Source: Theodoxus fluviatilis | Taxonomy: Eukaryota; Mollusca; Gastropoda; Cycloneritida; Neritidae | DNA: 64,000 nt | Assembly: GCA_034096865.1 (NCBI GenBank) | Contig: JAWQFJ010001299.1 | Span: 1 to 64,000, forward strand | Reading direction: 5' to 3' | Shown here: in pieces, positions 52,728-64,000 of the stretch | Position numbering within the stretch: the stretch's first letter is position 1 | How the letters are laid out: each line of letters starts with the position of its first letter | Notes under the pieces: model-generated | What the model saw: the letters and a program-made list of their open reading frames with translations, nothing else | Database searches by the model: none | Told to the model about the DNA's origin: nothing | Translations under genes and position numbers: made by a program

Positions 52728-54050
52728 GCCCACTGTGGAATGACCCATGTCCAGGTAGAGAGCTTAGCCCACAAACAAACTGGACAAAAGGGTCCGACTA
52801 TTGCATTAGTCATGCGTAGAATCAAACCGACATAAACTTGCATTCTTTCTCACAAATATAGTTTCCTCTTTGCAGAAAAATCAAATAAGTGTACGACAGA
52901 TCATTCAGTTCTCGCTGCCTGAGGATCACTACCATAATTATCTAATGCAACCAGGATGTTTCAAGAGCTGACTGAGAAGAATTTTGGATGGACAGTGATA
53001 TGGTCAAGTACTGTCTCAATGCATCTGTACTAAACTGTAAGACATGTCATTCTTGGATAACATATCACAAATGGCTCTCACAGAGTCAGTGACCATTACA
53101 AGTATTTTCAGAGGCAGTAAATGCATGCTATTGTAACAACTTCTCTTTACAAGGTGACTGCCTACAGACCACACCTGCAAAGCAAGTAGACCAATGACTG
53201 TCTCATCTCAAATCAAACTGCCTTCACAAGGATGCAGCTCTATTACAGGGAAACTTATTCCCAGGGGAAGCAAGCAATACAACCAACATCACACAATTCC
53301 TGACCTACTCTTGCTAGTTGACTCAGTCCTCACAGATGTACAGACACAAATGCCCAAGTGCCAATGGATAAAAACCCACTGTAATTCAACAATGCTTCTG
53401 CCCTCCCCTAATCTGGCCTCAAAAGAAAAGAAAACACATGATACTTTGAGGGCCGATAGGTTCACACAAACCTGACCTCTGACACCTGATGTGCACCAGT
53501 GTAAGATTTGACTGGGACTTTGATTCTTCCTCAACATGCCTCTCCCAATCTGGCCACTGGGGTTGGCAGGCAGGCAAGCAAAGCAATGGCCTCTCTTGTG
53601 TCATCTTCTTACTCACAGATGTGTGAGCACAACAGTCAACAGCAAGGAACAGCCCTGGAAAAGAACAAACCCTTGCTCTTGTAATCTCTGTGCACGTCTT
53701 AGGTGTGTGAGTTTATCAGTCAGCATCCTGGAAAAGTCCTGAAAAAGAGCAAAGTTCATTATAATTGCAGATCAAGTCTACCAGGTAAGTTGACAAGGGC
53801 GTACCCATGGTCTTCCTGCTCCATGATTAGGGACGTAGTCAACAGCAATGTATAAAAGTGTAAATTGAAATATAAAAATATACATTCTACATTTTAAGGA
53901 ACACATGTTCAGATACCTGGATGGGCTACAAACACAAGAACATACATTGATCAAAGATTAACTCATTCAAAACAGTATTTTTGTGCATCTATTCCCTGGA
54001 ATAGCAAGAAAATAGATGTATTTTGAAAAATCATATAAAAAAAGTATAAA
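52728..54050. other. intergenic DNA without recognised genes
   Basis: Nothing beyond short chance ORFs on both strands. Confidence 0.4.
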
Positions 54051-54055
54051 ACTAT

Positions 54056-54146
54056 ATAAAAACCGCTGGCGCTGAACCTCCAGGTTTTGGCATTTAAAAA
54101 ATACAAACACTAAAGCTGTGAGGACCTCCAGTAAACCTGGAGGGAT
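54056..54146. mobile_element. 91-bp minimal element made of the two inverted modules
   Basis: The left module (AACCGCTGGCGCTGAACCTC, then CAGGTTTTGG) and the right module (GAGGACCTCCAGTAAACCTG, then GAGGGATA) are only about 30 bp apart. This is what an extreme internal-deletion derivative of the 41957-43490 and 44380-48646 elements would look like. Confidence 0.55.
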
Positions 54147-54179
54147 AAAACAATCCTTCTTTCTCCTTCACCAATGTCC

Positions 54180-54441
54180 AATCTCCTCGAAATTACGTCA
54201 CATTATTCGACGTCAATTGATCACGTCACACATTTTGCATTCAGACTCTGTTGTAACGTTTTCTTGGCAACACCAAAACGTTTAAAAAAGGTCACTTTCT
54301 TTTCAAACCTTGATTCTGAAAAGTTGATACATTCAATCGGACCTAACTTCCAGTAAGTGTGCAAAATGTCAAGAAAATCCGTCCAGTAGTTTTTGAGATA
54401 TCTCAGCCTTTAAGTCAGGACAGACAGACAGACACACACAC

Positions 54442-54479
<38 letters not shown>

Positions 54480-54514
54480 ATAAAGCTGTGAGGACCTCCA
54501 GTAAACCTGGAGGG
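54180..54514 (+). repeat. terminal module with CRE-like boxes, copy 3
   Basis: AATTACGTCACATTATTCGA and ATCACGTCACACATTTTGCA, ATCCGTCCAGTAGTTTTTGA, (CA)n, then GGACCTCCAGTAAACCTGGA plus GGG. Confidence 0.78.
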
Positions 54515-54567
54515 TAAATTATATCTAGTTCTTTAAGTCAGGACAGACAGACAGACAGACAGACTCA

Positions 54568-54602
<35 letters not shown>

Positions 54603-54645
54603 ACAGATAAAGCTGTGAGGACCTCCAGTAAACCTGGAGGGTAAA
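54515..54645 (+). repeat. tandem duplication of the module tail
   Basis: The last part of copy 3 (TTTAAGTCAGGACAGACAGA to the CCTCCAG hairpin and GTAAATTATATCTAGTTCT) is repeated once, with a different CA-repeat length. Confidence 0.8.
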
Positions 54646-55730
54646 TTATATCTAGTTCTCTGATTTCGATCGTCCCCTTCAAAGAAGGAAAATTATGCTA
54701 ATGGGTAGCATCATATAAACCTATGTGTCATCAATGACTATGTTCGGTGCATAGGATCATATGATTTCTATGAGTTGCAATTGAGTTTTAAAAACTTGAC
54801 TATATCACAGAACAACCTTCACAGGCAAAGCATCTAAGCCAAGCACAGAGAAGCTGGAAGCAAGTGAGTCCACTCACCAACTGACTCACAGAAACTTGGG
54901 TGAGAACAAAAAGGGGAAGATGAAATGGAACAAGAGAACCCATGAAACCTCTGTGAGGACAAACTGCCTCAGGTAGGTAGGAACACAAGAATCACAGCCA
55001 ATCAGGAAAAGCAACTCTCACAAGAAGCACAGCCAATCAGGTAAAGCAACTCTCACAAGAAGCATGTGAAAATAGAACAGGAGTCAAATGAGAATGCAGC
55101 AGTCAGTGCATATGCAAAAACATATAACAGCTGCTACTGGCACTGTGCTTAGTGAGGGGTTGTTACTCTGGAGACTGGGAAGATTGTCTCTATTTAGTTT
55201 CAATGTGGCATCTGACAGGCTACACCATAAGGTGAGCAGCATGTGTTTTGGGTACAATATATTGTGGGACAATAAATAAATATTCAAGAACCAACATGGG
55301 CTACAAACATAGGATAATTCACTGGTGAAAGATTAAAAGAAATTTAACTGTGTCAGGCAATAATCCTCAAACAAATCAAATGATTTCTGATCCCTAATGT
55401 GTAAAATGAAATTTGGAAACTATTCTTAATCTACCTCTCTCCGCTGCCATGAAAGTCAGGCAACTTAGGTCATTGCTAATACTTGATAAGCCAAGAAAAT
55501 GTAAAGAAAGAAATGACAAGGAGAAAGATGCCACATTCATAAAAGTACAAGCAGGCTTTGCCCACTACGCCTACTGCTACACGGGAGAAAAGGGAAAAGA
55601 TGACCCAGTGTCCAGAGAGTTATATGAAAGAAAAGAGGAAGAGAGGAATGAGGAGGAAGATGATGCAGAGCATGGATAGACCACAGCACACTCCCACCAC
55701 GGCACCCATGCGAAGTTGTAATGTCCATGC
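54646..55730. other. intergenic DNA without recognised genes
   Basis: A short repeat, AAGCACAGCCAATCAGG-AAAG, occurs near 55000 and 55027. No coding feature is supported. Confidence 0.35.
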
Positions 55731-55866
55731 AAAGTTGTAAGGGGTATGGGTAAAAGCTGGTACTGTTTCCCTGCTATACCCATGCAAAGTTGTAATGTCC
55801 ATGCAAAGATGTAAGGGGTATGGGTAAAAGCTGGTACTGTTTCCCTGCTATACCCATGCAAAGTTG
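55715..55866 (+). repeat. approximately 79-bp tandem duplication
   Basis: Two copies of a unit containing GGGTATGGGTAAAAGCTGGT and ACTGTTTCCCTGCTATACCC, bordered by CATGCAAAGTTGTAATGTCC words. Confidence 0.8.
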
Positions 55867-56014
55867 AGCAAGATGTCAGGAGTTCGGAAAAAACAACACA
55901 GTGAATGGAGAGTGAAATGACAGAAAGAAGGGGAGCAAGGAGTACAGAACAAATATACAGTGGGGTTTACATTGAAAACATGATGGAAAGTTAAGGAAGC
56001 TCCTTTTGAGATGA

Positions 56015-56100
56015 ATATTTCTTTTTGGCACACCATAGACATTGAACAAACTCTCAGAATCGCACAGAGGAGAAGGATCATCATTGATGTTCACCTTATA
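56015..56100. repeat. dispersed repeat fragment related to 27690-27780
   Basis: GGCACACCATAGACATTGA and GATGTTCACC resemble the segment next to the 63-bp satellite. Confidence 0.4.
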
Positions 56101-56397
56101 CACTCATACTCATTCATCCGTTAGAAAACAAATAATCCACCTGAAAGGAGTTTCCTCAACCTACCATCATGTTTAAATTAATACATAGATCACCAGCTCC
56201 TGGCAGTCCCATGGCTGTAGTCTCCCCTCTTGCATGGATGTGTAGTCAGCTGCTATATATCTACTTGCCTAATGAAGCCCTGTCTTTTGACAGTGGGTTT
56301 TAGCCTTGTCGTTTGACTGTTTGCAAGGCTCAGTGCCTTGGTTCAATCCCTGGGACAGGAAAAATCTGGATTCTTTCTTTCAGTGGGTTTTGCCCAC

Positions 56398-56905
56398 AAC
56401 TTCTTCTTCTTCCTCCTCCTACCCCCTCTTCCACAGGGACACTCCCCCACCTCATTCCTCTGCTTTCCTCTTTCTTTCACCTCTTATCCATCCACCCCCT
56501 ACCTCATTCTTCCATCCCCTGCCCCTTCCCTCCTCCTCCACCCCTCCACCCTCCTCCACCCACCTCCACCCACCCACCCTCACCCACCCACCCATCCACC
56601 CTCCTCCACCCACCCACCCTCACCCATCCACCCTCCTCCACCCACCCTCCTCCACCCACCCACTCACACATCCCCACCCACCAACCCTCCTCCACCCATC
56701 CATCCTCCTCCACCCACCCACCCTCCTCCACCCACCCATCCCCCTCTCTTTACCCCCTCCTCCTCCACCCACCCATCATCCTCCATCCACCCTCCTCCAC
56801 CCACCCACCCATCCTCCTCCACCCACCCATTCTCCTCCACCCACCATTCTCCTCCACCCACCCACCCTCCTCCACCTACCTATCCTCCTCCTACCCCTTT
56901 TTCCT
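56398..56905 (-). repeat. C-rich/G-rich CCACCCTCCT-type tract with quadruplex potential
   Basis: About 500 bp of degenerate CACCC and CTCCTCC words on the plus strand with almost no G. The minus strand repeatedly has four GGG runs within 25 nt (for example GGGTGGGTGGGTGGAGGAGG near 56585), meeting the usual G4 rule. Pro/His/Ser-rich ORFs in all plus frames are composition artefacts. Confidence 0.85.
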
Positions 56906-56977
56906 CCCTCCTAATAATAAACCATCAGTGTTCTGTGTACAGGGTGTTGCAGGAAATCCCTTGCATGTGTGGGCAGT

Positions 56978-57532
56978 GACCCCTTGCAGTGACCCCTTGC
57001 AGTGACCCCTTGCAGTTTGGGGGCTTCCTCTCTGTGTGGGCAGTGACCCCTTGCAGTTTGGGGGCTTCCTCTCTGTGTGGGCAGTGACCCCTTGCAGTTT
57101 GGGGGCTTCCTCTCTGTGTGGGCAGTGACCCCTTGCAGTTTGGGGGCTTCCTCTCTGTGTGGGCAGTGACCCCTTGCAGTTTGGGGGCTTCCTCTCTGTG
57201 TGGGCAGTGACCCCTTGCAGTTTGGGGGCTTCCTCTCTGTGTGGGCAGTGACCCCTTGCAGTTTGGGGGCTTCCTCTCTGTGTGAGCAGTGACCCCTTGC
57301 AGTTTGGGGGCTTTCTCTCTGTGTGAGCAGTGACCCCTTGCAGTTTGGGGGCTTCCTCTCTGTGTGGGCAGTGACCCCTTGCAGTTTGGGGGCTTCCTCT
57401 CTGTGTGGGCAGTGACCCCTTGCAGTTTGGGGGCTTCCTCTCTGTGTGGGCAGTGACCCCTTGCAGTTTGGGGGCTTCCTCTCTGTGTGGGCAGTGACCC
57501 CTTGCAGTTTGGGGGCTTCCTCTCTGCCTCCC
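56978..57532 (+). repeat. 41-bp minisatellite, about 13 copies
   Basis: Unit CAGTGACCCCTTGCAGTTTG then GGGGCTTCCTCTCTGTGTGGG. At the left edge the sub-unit CAGTGACCCCTTG is repeated on its own, three times in 13-bp steps. Because 41 is not a multiple of three, the three minus-strand frames cycle through the same peptides; none is a gene. Confidence 0.95.
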
Positions 57533-57679
57533 ACAGCAAGCAGCCGGGACCCCCTGCCTCTGCCAAAGTCTTATCCGCATCAATGGGTTCTCCCTACCAG
57601 GATGGAGGCCAGACCATCCTGAACTTGCATGCTACTCACAAGTATTGGCTGGTGTCAACTTGTGTGAAGATTTGAGAGC

Positions 57680-57937
57680 CTTTGCAAAATGCATATGTAA
57701 AGGCATAAAAATGTTGAGACATGTTGATACCAGCCTATATGGACCTATGAATTAAAAACAGCTTTAAAAAAAAGGCCCCTGGTGATGCTTTTTTACAAAG
57801 TTGGATCGCCTATGACCTTCCTGATGGCACATTGAGTATGTGTGCCAAGGCTCATGGCTGTAGCTTGTGTGGTGTGGGAATGAATATGAACAGATCACAC
57901 ACATGGGCACACAAACACACACACACACACACATGGG

Positions 57938-57973
<36 letters not shown>

Positions 57974-58590
57974 TGGGCACACACACACACACACACAAAC
58001 ACACTTTCCCTTTCATATGTGTAGAAGATGTGTGCAATTTTGAGTTTGCCCTGCTATTTTGTGTTGAACCATGAACCTTGCCATGACATCTGCCACCTAA
58101 AAACAGAAAAAACACACCTGAATCTACTCCATGCCAACAATTATCAAAAGCATTTTCACCTTCAGATTGTGGAGAAAAACCTTTGATATTTCAAACCTCT
58201 TTTCCTTATTCATTGAAAGAAAAAAGGGCTTGGTACACATGTCATCACTCCAAAATCACATATTTTGTCACATTTCATACTGATTAACCATTTCAAATTT
58301 TCTCTCACAAAATGTCAGCCAACCGACTCAGATGAAACATTAAGCATCCAAGATTTTTGAAAGGGAATAAACCAAATCAAACAAATATAGAAAAATATAC
58401 ATTTTTCTCCCTAAATTTGTGTTATAAGAACATACTTGCCATGCCCCAACATTTGTTTTTTCCTAAGGTCCTAGGCCAAACACACACCAACTCCTTCACT
58501 AACAAAGTCGATCTGCCCTTCAGTGCGGGGCTACTTCCTGCCTAGAGCACCTCCCTACATGTGTCACAGCAAACCTGCCTTTTCATCTTT
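57680..58590. other. non-coding DNA with (CA)n tract
   Basis: CA repeats with ATGGGCAC interruptions at 57908-58006. Otherwise featureless. Confidence 0.6.
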
Positions 58591-58594
58591 CCAC

Positions 58595-58596
<2 letters not shown>

Positions 58597-58667
<71 letters not shown>

Positions 58668-58673
58668 TAATAG
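58597..58673 (+). repeat. (AAT)n microsatellite
   Basis: About 24 AAT units directly abutting the right terminus of GGTCA-rich copy D, as expected if the repeat end carries or seeds such a tail. Confidence 0.9.
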
Positions 58674-58676
58674 TAT

Positions 58677-59545
58677 ACAAGAAGGGCAAAGCCCATACGA
58701 CTCACATGCTTGACCTTGACCTTTATATGACCTTGACCTTCAGGTGACCTTCAAGGTCAAGGTCAAACAACTAAACCTACCAATGACATCATACACAAAG
58801 AAATGCTTTACACATTTTTCGTACCAAAATACATGTGACCTTGACCCAAGGTCAAGGTCATCCAAGGTCATGCAACACGAAGCTGTTAATTCAAGACATA
58901 GGAAGCACAATGGTGCTTATTGGCACTTTCTACCATGAGATATAGTCACTTTTAGTGGTTCACTACCCCATTTTGGTCACATTTCATAAGGGTCAAAGTG
59001 ACCTTGACCTTGATGATATGTGACCAAATGTGTCTCATGATGAAAGTATAACATGTGCCCCACATAATTATTAAGTTTAAAACAGTTATCTTCCATAGTT
59101 CAGGGTCAAGGTCACTTCAAAATATGTATACAATCCAACTTTGAAGAGCTCCTGTGACCTTGACCTTGAAGCAAGGTCAACCAAACTGGTATCAAAAGAT
59201 AGGGCTTGCTTTGACCTATATACCACTTGTAGCTAAGGTCGCCATTCTCAATAACGTGGGAGAAAATTGGGAAAATGTGAAAAATGACTGTTTTTGAGAC
59301 CACATTTATGGCTCCTGTGACCTTGACCTTGAAGCAAGGTCAAGTCACTATGTATGTTTTTTGAGGCCTTGTCATCATACACCATCATGCCACATTTGGT
59401 GTTGATAGACTTAATAGTCTCCGAGAAAAATCCAACGTTTAAGTTTTTTACGGACGGACGGACGCCCGCCCGGACGGACGGACGGACGGACGGACGGACG
59501 ACACGGCTCAGTACATAGACTCACTTTTGCTTCGCATGTGAGTCA
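58677..59545 (-). repeat. GGTCA-rich dispersed repeat, full copy D
   Basis: Nearly identical by eye to the inverse of copy A (12779-13660), from AAGAAGGGCAAAGCCCATAC to TTCGCATGTGAGTCA. It differs by a few substitutions and GTCCG-tract length, so at least one copy moved recently. Confidence 0.88.
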
Positions 59546-59549
59546 AAAA

Positions 59550-60013
59550 ATAGCATTTATAACACGCATTTCTTGCAAGAACTCAATGCAAGGGCATAGC
59601 CACATTAACACGCAGTTACTACTAAATAGCACAACACTTGGATGACTATCATACCAGGACTTGAAAAAAAACAAACTAGGAGGTTACAGAAAAGCAAGAT
59701 GAAACATATGGGTTTTTAACTGAGATTTGAAAATGGACATAGTTGGTGCATCACCTAGGCCAGCAGGCAGGGAAAAGATCCAGACATAAGGGGCAATGAA
59801 ACTGAAACTACGTTCTCCGAAAGACTTGGTACTATGCTTTGGAATTTTCAGAAGCTTTTCACTTGATGAGCGGAGAGAACGGGAAGGGTGATAGACACAA
59901 AGGGAGGCAGGAGTGCAGGGAGGAGGGAGGGAGTATTTGTTGGGGCACATAAGTATGTTCATTACACATAAATTTAATGGCATTGTTTCCTTAGAAGAAC
60001 TGTAGTAAGACAT
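59550..60013 (-). mobile_element. 5'-truncated LINE 3' end (CR1/L2-like)
   Basis: The minus-strand frame encodes SRSLRSSSEKLLKIPKHSTK, FGERSFSFIAPYVW and FKSQLKTHMFH, the same C-terminal region as at 43800 (PSRSLRSSADTRLL, FSYYGPQLWNSLP, FKSNLKTYLF). The 3' end (GCAAGAAATGCGTGTTATAA) lies next to the GGTCA-rich copy D. Inactive fragment. Confidence 0.75.
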
Positions 60014-60164
60014 GGGTCAAGAGAGCCAACCTTGACCAGATGCCAAAACACATTCAGAACAAAAGGGGAACCACTGACCTTGTCCGGCACTCTGTGCAGC
60101 ACTTGCATCCAAAACTTTCCTGCAACCACAAACACATAACTTGAGTGGCTTGATACACAGTGCT

Positions 60165-60315
60165 AGGTCATGAATATGTACAACAATGTTAGGTCATGAA
60201 TATGTACAACAGTGTCAGGTCATGAACAAGTACAGCAGTGTCAGGTCATGAATAGGTACAACAGTGTTAGGCCATGAATAGGTACAACCGTGTTAAGTCA
60301 TGAATATGTATAAAA
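60165..60315 (+). repeat. 26-bp tandem repeat, about 6 copies
   Basis: Unit TAGGTCATGAATATGTACAA then CAGTGT, with A/G and T/C variation between copies. Confidence 0.9.
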
Positions 60316-61483
60316 TGCACAGACAAGGTCTTGAGTAAACAATGAACATGTCATCATTGATGTGTACAGGGTGCACAAGTGAGACATGAATATTTTCAAA
60401 AAGACAACATTAGTTCATAATAATGCAAAAGATGCAAAACATGTTACCATGCATGTGTGCAAAATGAGCCTTAATTACATCCTTATCATCATTACATAAT
60501 AAAAGGGAGGAATTAATGACGACCATTCTATACCATTTTGATTTCTCAGACATGTAGTATATTTAAGTGCTTATTTTCAACTATAAGAGCCAGCTGGTGT
60601 GTGAGTGTATATGTGTGTGTTGTGTGTGTGCATGTGTGTGTGTGTGTATGCATGTGTGTGTGTGTGTTGGAGAAACACAGGGATAGTAGTCAAGGCAGGC
60701 AAAAGTGGGAGCCAGATTCTGGTCAGTCAGTGCTATGATGGGATCTGTGGTTCTCTGGAAGAAAAGATGCAAAGAAATTGAATGTGTTAAAAATTGAAAT
60801 AATATGTATCAACCTGACTGATTTTTCTTTTTGATGAAGCAGTTCAGAGAATGGCATCGAGTCAAAGTAACTTACATGACCTGGGGGTGGCTACAAGTCT
60901 TCAAAAGCCACCAGAACAATGTTGCACATTCGATAAGATTTGGACTGAATGGGAAATGAAGTGTGGACTATCACCTCACTGTAGCAAATCACTTCATTGT
61001 TATAAGCATGGATTTTCCCTTTGTCAAGACCTCTAGCAAGCCTGACTAATATTGAAGTCTGTAATAAGACTTGTGTTTTCTTATTCAAGGGTGCAATTAC
61101 TTACAGCGGATGAAAGTTGAAAGTTTTTGGTTTGTTCTAGTATTCAATGTTCCCAAGTACAAAGTCATTCTGTGAACTTTACCCACATGGAAGCTGAAGA
61201 TGGAAACTACGCCCAGTGCCAGACCAGGCAATGACAGAAGCCAGCCTCAGCAAAGCTCACTGGGAAACTTCCCTGGAGGATTTTATGTGAAAGTTGTCTT
61301 TCTTTATTTAGTATTTAATTTTAAATGTTCCTTATATATTTGTTGTATTTATGTATCACAAGTCTCACTAATCAAACAAGCTACTTCTGGAGGAAATCAA
61401 TTGTCCACACTGTGCAGCAGACTGAAAAAGTTAACTGTTAAAAGTCTACTAGCTCACTAAGCAAAAGCAGATTACCATTAATA

Positions 61484-61484
<1 letters not shown>
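60316..61484. other. intergenic DNA without recognised genes
   Basis: A (GT)n patch lies at 60601-60667. The ORFs at 60851 and 61200 show no family features. Confidence 0.4.

Positions 61485-61518
<34 letters not shown>
61485..61518 (+). repeat. poly-C run of 34
   Basis: Uninterrupted C homopolymer; length may be approximate because such runs are error-prone. Confidence 0.85.
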
Positions 61519-61914
61519 ACTGCCTCAAAATGTTCACTGAAAGCAAGTTTTAAATGGAAGGGGTCTTGGAGGGGGGGGGGAGAAAGAAGAGGAGGGCAGA
61601 GTGAGTGATTGATTCTTAATTATTTATCAAGGATGAAATTTTAGGCATTTCTGCCCATCTTACAAATTGTCCTTGCTCATAAAGAAATAAAAACTTAAAT
61701 AATTAAGTCAAAAAATACACAGTAGGTAATCTATGTACAACAATTGGTAAGGTATATGAATAATATGATCAACAATGACAAAGATTTTAGAAGATGCCTT
61801 TGACAACTGTCAGCTCAGTGAGTCTTGAAGTTCAAGCAATACATGTCATATGTAGAGGCGACAGCAGTGAGATCATCTGAATAGATAATCACGTATGGAT
61901 GCTTTAAAAGACTT

Positions 61915-61916
<2 letters not shown>

Positions 61917-61991
<75 letters not shown>
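61917..61991 (+). repeat. (GA)n microsatellite
   Basis: Pure GA over about 74 nt. Confidence 0.92.
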
Positions 61992-61994
<3 letters not shown>

Positions 61995-62084
61995 TTCATC
62001 ACACAACTGTTGTAGTATGATTCAACACAATTAAACAAAAAACAAAAACCATTACTGTGTTAAGGACCATCTGCCCATTCACCA

Positions 62085-62880
62085 TATGAAAAGGACATCA
62101 AAAGAATGATACATGAACAATACACCAAATGAATGATACACTAAACAAAAAACACACTAAATGAATGATACACCAAGTGAAGGTACAGTTCAGTTCAGTT
62201 CAGTTCAGTCTCTTAACCCTGAGATGGGTTGTTGAGGCAACCCTGATGACTTTCGGACAATCTTCCTCCATCGATCTCTATCCTCTGTGGCTTGCTGTGA
62301 GTCAGCAAAGGTCAAGCCTGTCCACTCTTTGATGTTGTCTTCCCACCTCTTTCTCTGCCTGCCTCTCCTTCTCCCACCTGGTATGGTACCTTGCAGGATG
62401 GTCTTGGCCAGCCCACTGCCTCTTGACACGGGACCGTATCACTTCAGCTTTCTGCTTTTCATGATTGAGAGCAGGTCTTAGTACTGTCCAAATGCTCTCC
62501 TGATCCTGTTGCTGACTTCCTCATTTGTGACATGATCTTTATATGAGATGTTCAGAATCTTGTGGTAGCATCTCATTTCCAGGGCTTGTATCCGTCTCTG
62601 TAGTTCAGATGTGAGTGTCCAGGACTCACGAAGGAAGTGAAGGCTACATCAAACAAAACAAAAAGTGAAACAACAAAACACCACACGAACAATTAACACA
62701 CCTAATGAATAATACATCAAATGAACAAAACACAAAATAAACAATACATCAAACAAGCAGTGCACCAAAAGATCAATACACAATACATCACACAAATGGT
62801 ACACCAAACAAACGGTACATGAAACAAATGATTCACCAAACAAATGATTCACTAAGTAAACAGTATGCATGAATAAATAT
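62085..62880 (+). repeat. degenerate short-period repeat (ACACCAAA/ATGAATGAT), split by a LINE fragment
   Basis: Imperfect units of about 14-20 bp, such as ATGATACACCAAATGA and ACAAATGATTCACCAA, occupy 62085-62175 and 62650-62880. The intervening 62188-62634 is a retrotransposon insertion. Confidence 0.7.
62188..62634 (-). mobile_element. 5'-truncated non-LTR retrotransposon with (CAGTT)n tail and target duplication
   Basis: The minus-strand frame 62429-62205 encodes GRRRGRQRKRWEDNIKEWTG, then TFADSQQATEDRDRWRKI, the common C-terminal end of LINE ORF2 proteins in molluscs and fishes. The 3' end is a GTTCA-type pentamer repeat (62188-62209). The flanks share AAGTGAAGGTACA (62175-62187) and AAGTGAAGGCTACA (62635-62648), consistent with a 13-14 bp target-site duplication that has acquired one indel. 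About 450 bp remain. Confidence 0.8.
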
Positions 62881-63125
62881 GTCCAGATCTTTATGCAGCT
62901 CATTGTATTTCCCCTAACCCCCACCTCCAACTTAACTTTTTTTCTGTTGATTTTCTGCATGAACATTTTTGGTTCAACTTCACGGTCATAAAAACAGCAT
63001 AGAAGAAGGTTATTAGTTGGGTACTGGAGGTAGTTGTTCAGGGGGTGGGGATGGGTGTGTGGGTTTGTTTGTTTTCAAAGAACAAATGAGATCGAGCAGA
63101 AGCAAACTGGTTCTGAACAGGGGTG

Positions 63126-63161
<36 letters not shown>

Positions 63162-64000
63162 GTGTTGTTTGAATTTCATTTCTCTCATGGAGGGTAGCAC
63201 TGGAAGTGTATGCATTAAATATTTAGAGCAGCATGAATGTGAACAGTTTCAGCAATTGTTTCCACATAAAAAATTGAATAAATTGGAGAGGACAGTAAGA
63301 CTTGTCAATGAGTGACAGTGTTGGGTCAAGTGCTTAGTGAAGGAAACAGTTGATCTGTTGTAGATGATGATCCACTGAAGGCGCTGAAAGGAAGCTTTTT
63401 GCACGCTGGGAGAGAAAGGCTTCAAACTCTAAGTTCAGTTTAGGAGACTGCTTTTCTGGTTACACCTGAAAAAAGGCAGCCAGAAAACATGGAAGGACCT
63501 GAAGCATCTTCTCTTGAAACTATCCAGACTGAGATTTAAATCAGTCCCATCAATGGTAGAACTTGCGTTGATGAATTTTGAGAAAGTTCTGTAAGTCTGC
63601 TTCTAGTGATGCAACATTTTCTCTTGAGGAGAGCAGTTGCACTTTTCTGGGGCCATATGTGCATGAGGGAAGTGACGCCTTACTTTGTGAGTAAGTGTCA
63701 ACTCTTGAAGTGATATCACTACTTAGGGATGCATGAGTCGAAAACGGTGGTTCCTTCCAAAGTAACCTTGTAGTAAAACAACCCTACTTCTTCTTCAACA
63801 GCTTTGATAAATTAATGCTGTTCATACCTTACATTTTCTTCGAATGGGTTTCTAGTATCCTAAAATATAGCATTTTCTGAACGAACTGTAGACAGTAATG
63901 GCAGCTAAACTCACTGTCACTACGGCTGTACTCATGGGTGCTGGCTTGTTGAATGCATCAATATGTTATGAAAGCTCCTACATTTAAAAAATGGAAATGC
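62881..64000. other. non-coding DNA to window end
   Basis: A (GT)n tract lies at 63127-63162. No exon with convincing splice borders or domain was found on either strand. Confidence 0.4.

Noticed and set aside
55413..55679. 88-codon ORF with acidic tail
   Set aside because: No homology that I recognise, low-complexity Lys/Glu end, overlapping ORFs in other frames.
56306..57005. Pro/His/Ser-rich ORFs of 200-230 codons in three frames
   Set aside because: Open in all frames because the C-rich tract lacks stop codons; no domain.
56891..57583. Overlapping 207-230 codon ORFs on the minus strand
   Set aside because: The 41-bp unit cycles through all three frames with the same peptides; minisatellite artefact.

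Overview
This is a 64-kb piece of an animal nuclear genome, most likely from a marine mollusc and probably a gastropod. That placement is an inference from intron-split metazoan genes, the low gene density, long pure dinucleotide tracts, and interspersed repeats full of CTTGACC/GGTCAAG words of a kind common in mollusc assemblies. No bacterial-style operon, plasmid or virus organisation is present.

Two host genes are readable, and they are arranged head to head. On the minus strand, three 5' exons of LAMTOR1 (the myristoylated and palmitoylated Ragulator anchor) start at 6943, run leftward to 5800, and continue beyond the left edge. On the plus strand, a complete 13-exon NARS2 gene (mitochondrial asparaginyl-tRNA synthetase) starts at 7182 and stops at 49263. 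All exon phases join to a 499-residue class II synthetase with an OB-fold domain and motifs 1, 2 and 3. Only 238 bp separate the two start codons, so a shared bidirectional promoter is likely. The first AATAAA after the NARS2 stop is at 50118. I found no convincing gene from there to 64000.

The 1.5-kb NARS2 reading frame is spread over 42 kb because its introns are full of repeats. Intron 4 has a 60/64-bp minisatellite (16 copies). Intron 7 has a (GT)n-rich array split by a hAT transposon with intact 8-bp target duplication. Intron 8 has an 8.3-kb array of about 132 near-identical 63-bp units. Intron 9 has a 4-kb array of about 110 variant 37-bp units. Intron 12 (13.8 kb) is a nest of transposons, including an ORF that combines a FEN/XPG-like nuclease region with a C-terminal CXC (tesmin/TSO1-type) cysteine cluster. 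LAMTOR1 intron 3 holds a broken Ty3/gypsy pol split by a TTAA-flanked element. Beyond NARS2 the sequence contains another TTAA element, LINE 3' fragments, a G-rich/C-rich tract, a 41-bp minisatellite, and a full copy of the GGTCA-rich repeat.

The most interesting points are: (i) four TTAA-flanked (piggyBac-like) elements, three with an acidic coding segment but none with a visible catalytic core; (ii) the XPG-like/CXC ORF sitting between paired inverted CCTCCAGGTTT modules; (iii) a 219-codon hAT ORF in which the zinc-finger start and dimerisation end have been fused by an in-frame internal deletion; (iv) a tandem triplication of the LAMTOR1 exon 3 splice donor; and (v) a dispersed repeat densely packed with the nuclear-receptor word TCAAGGTCA.
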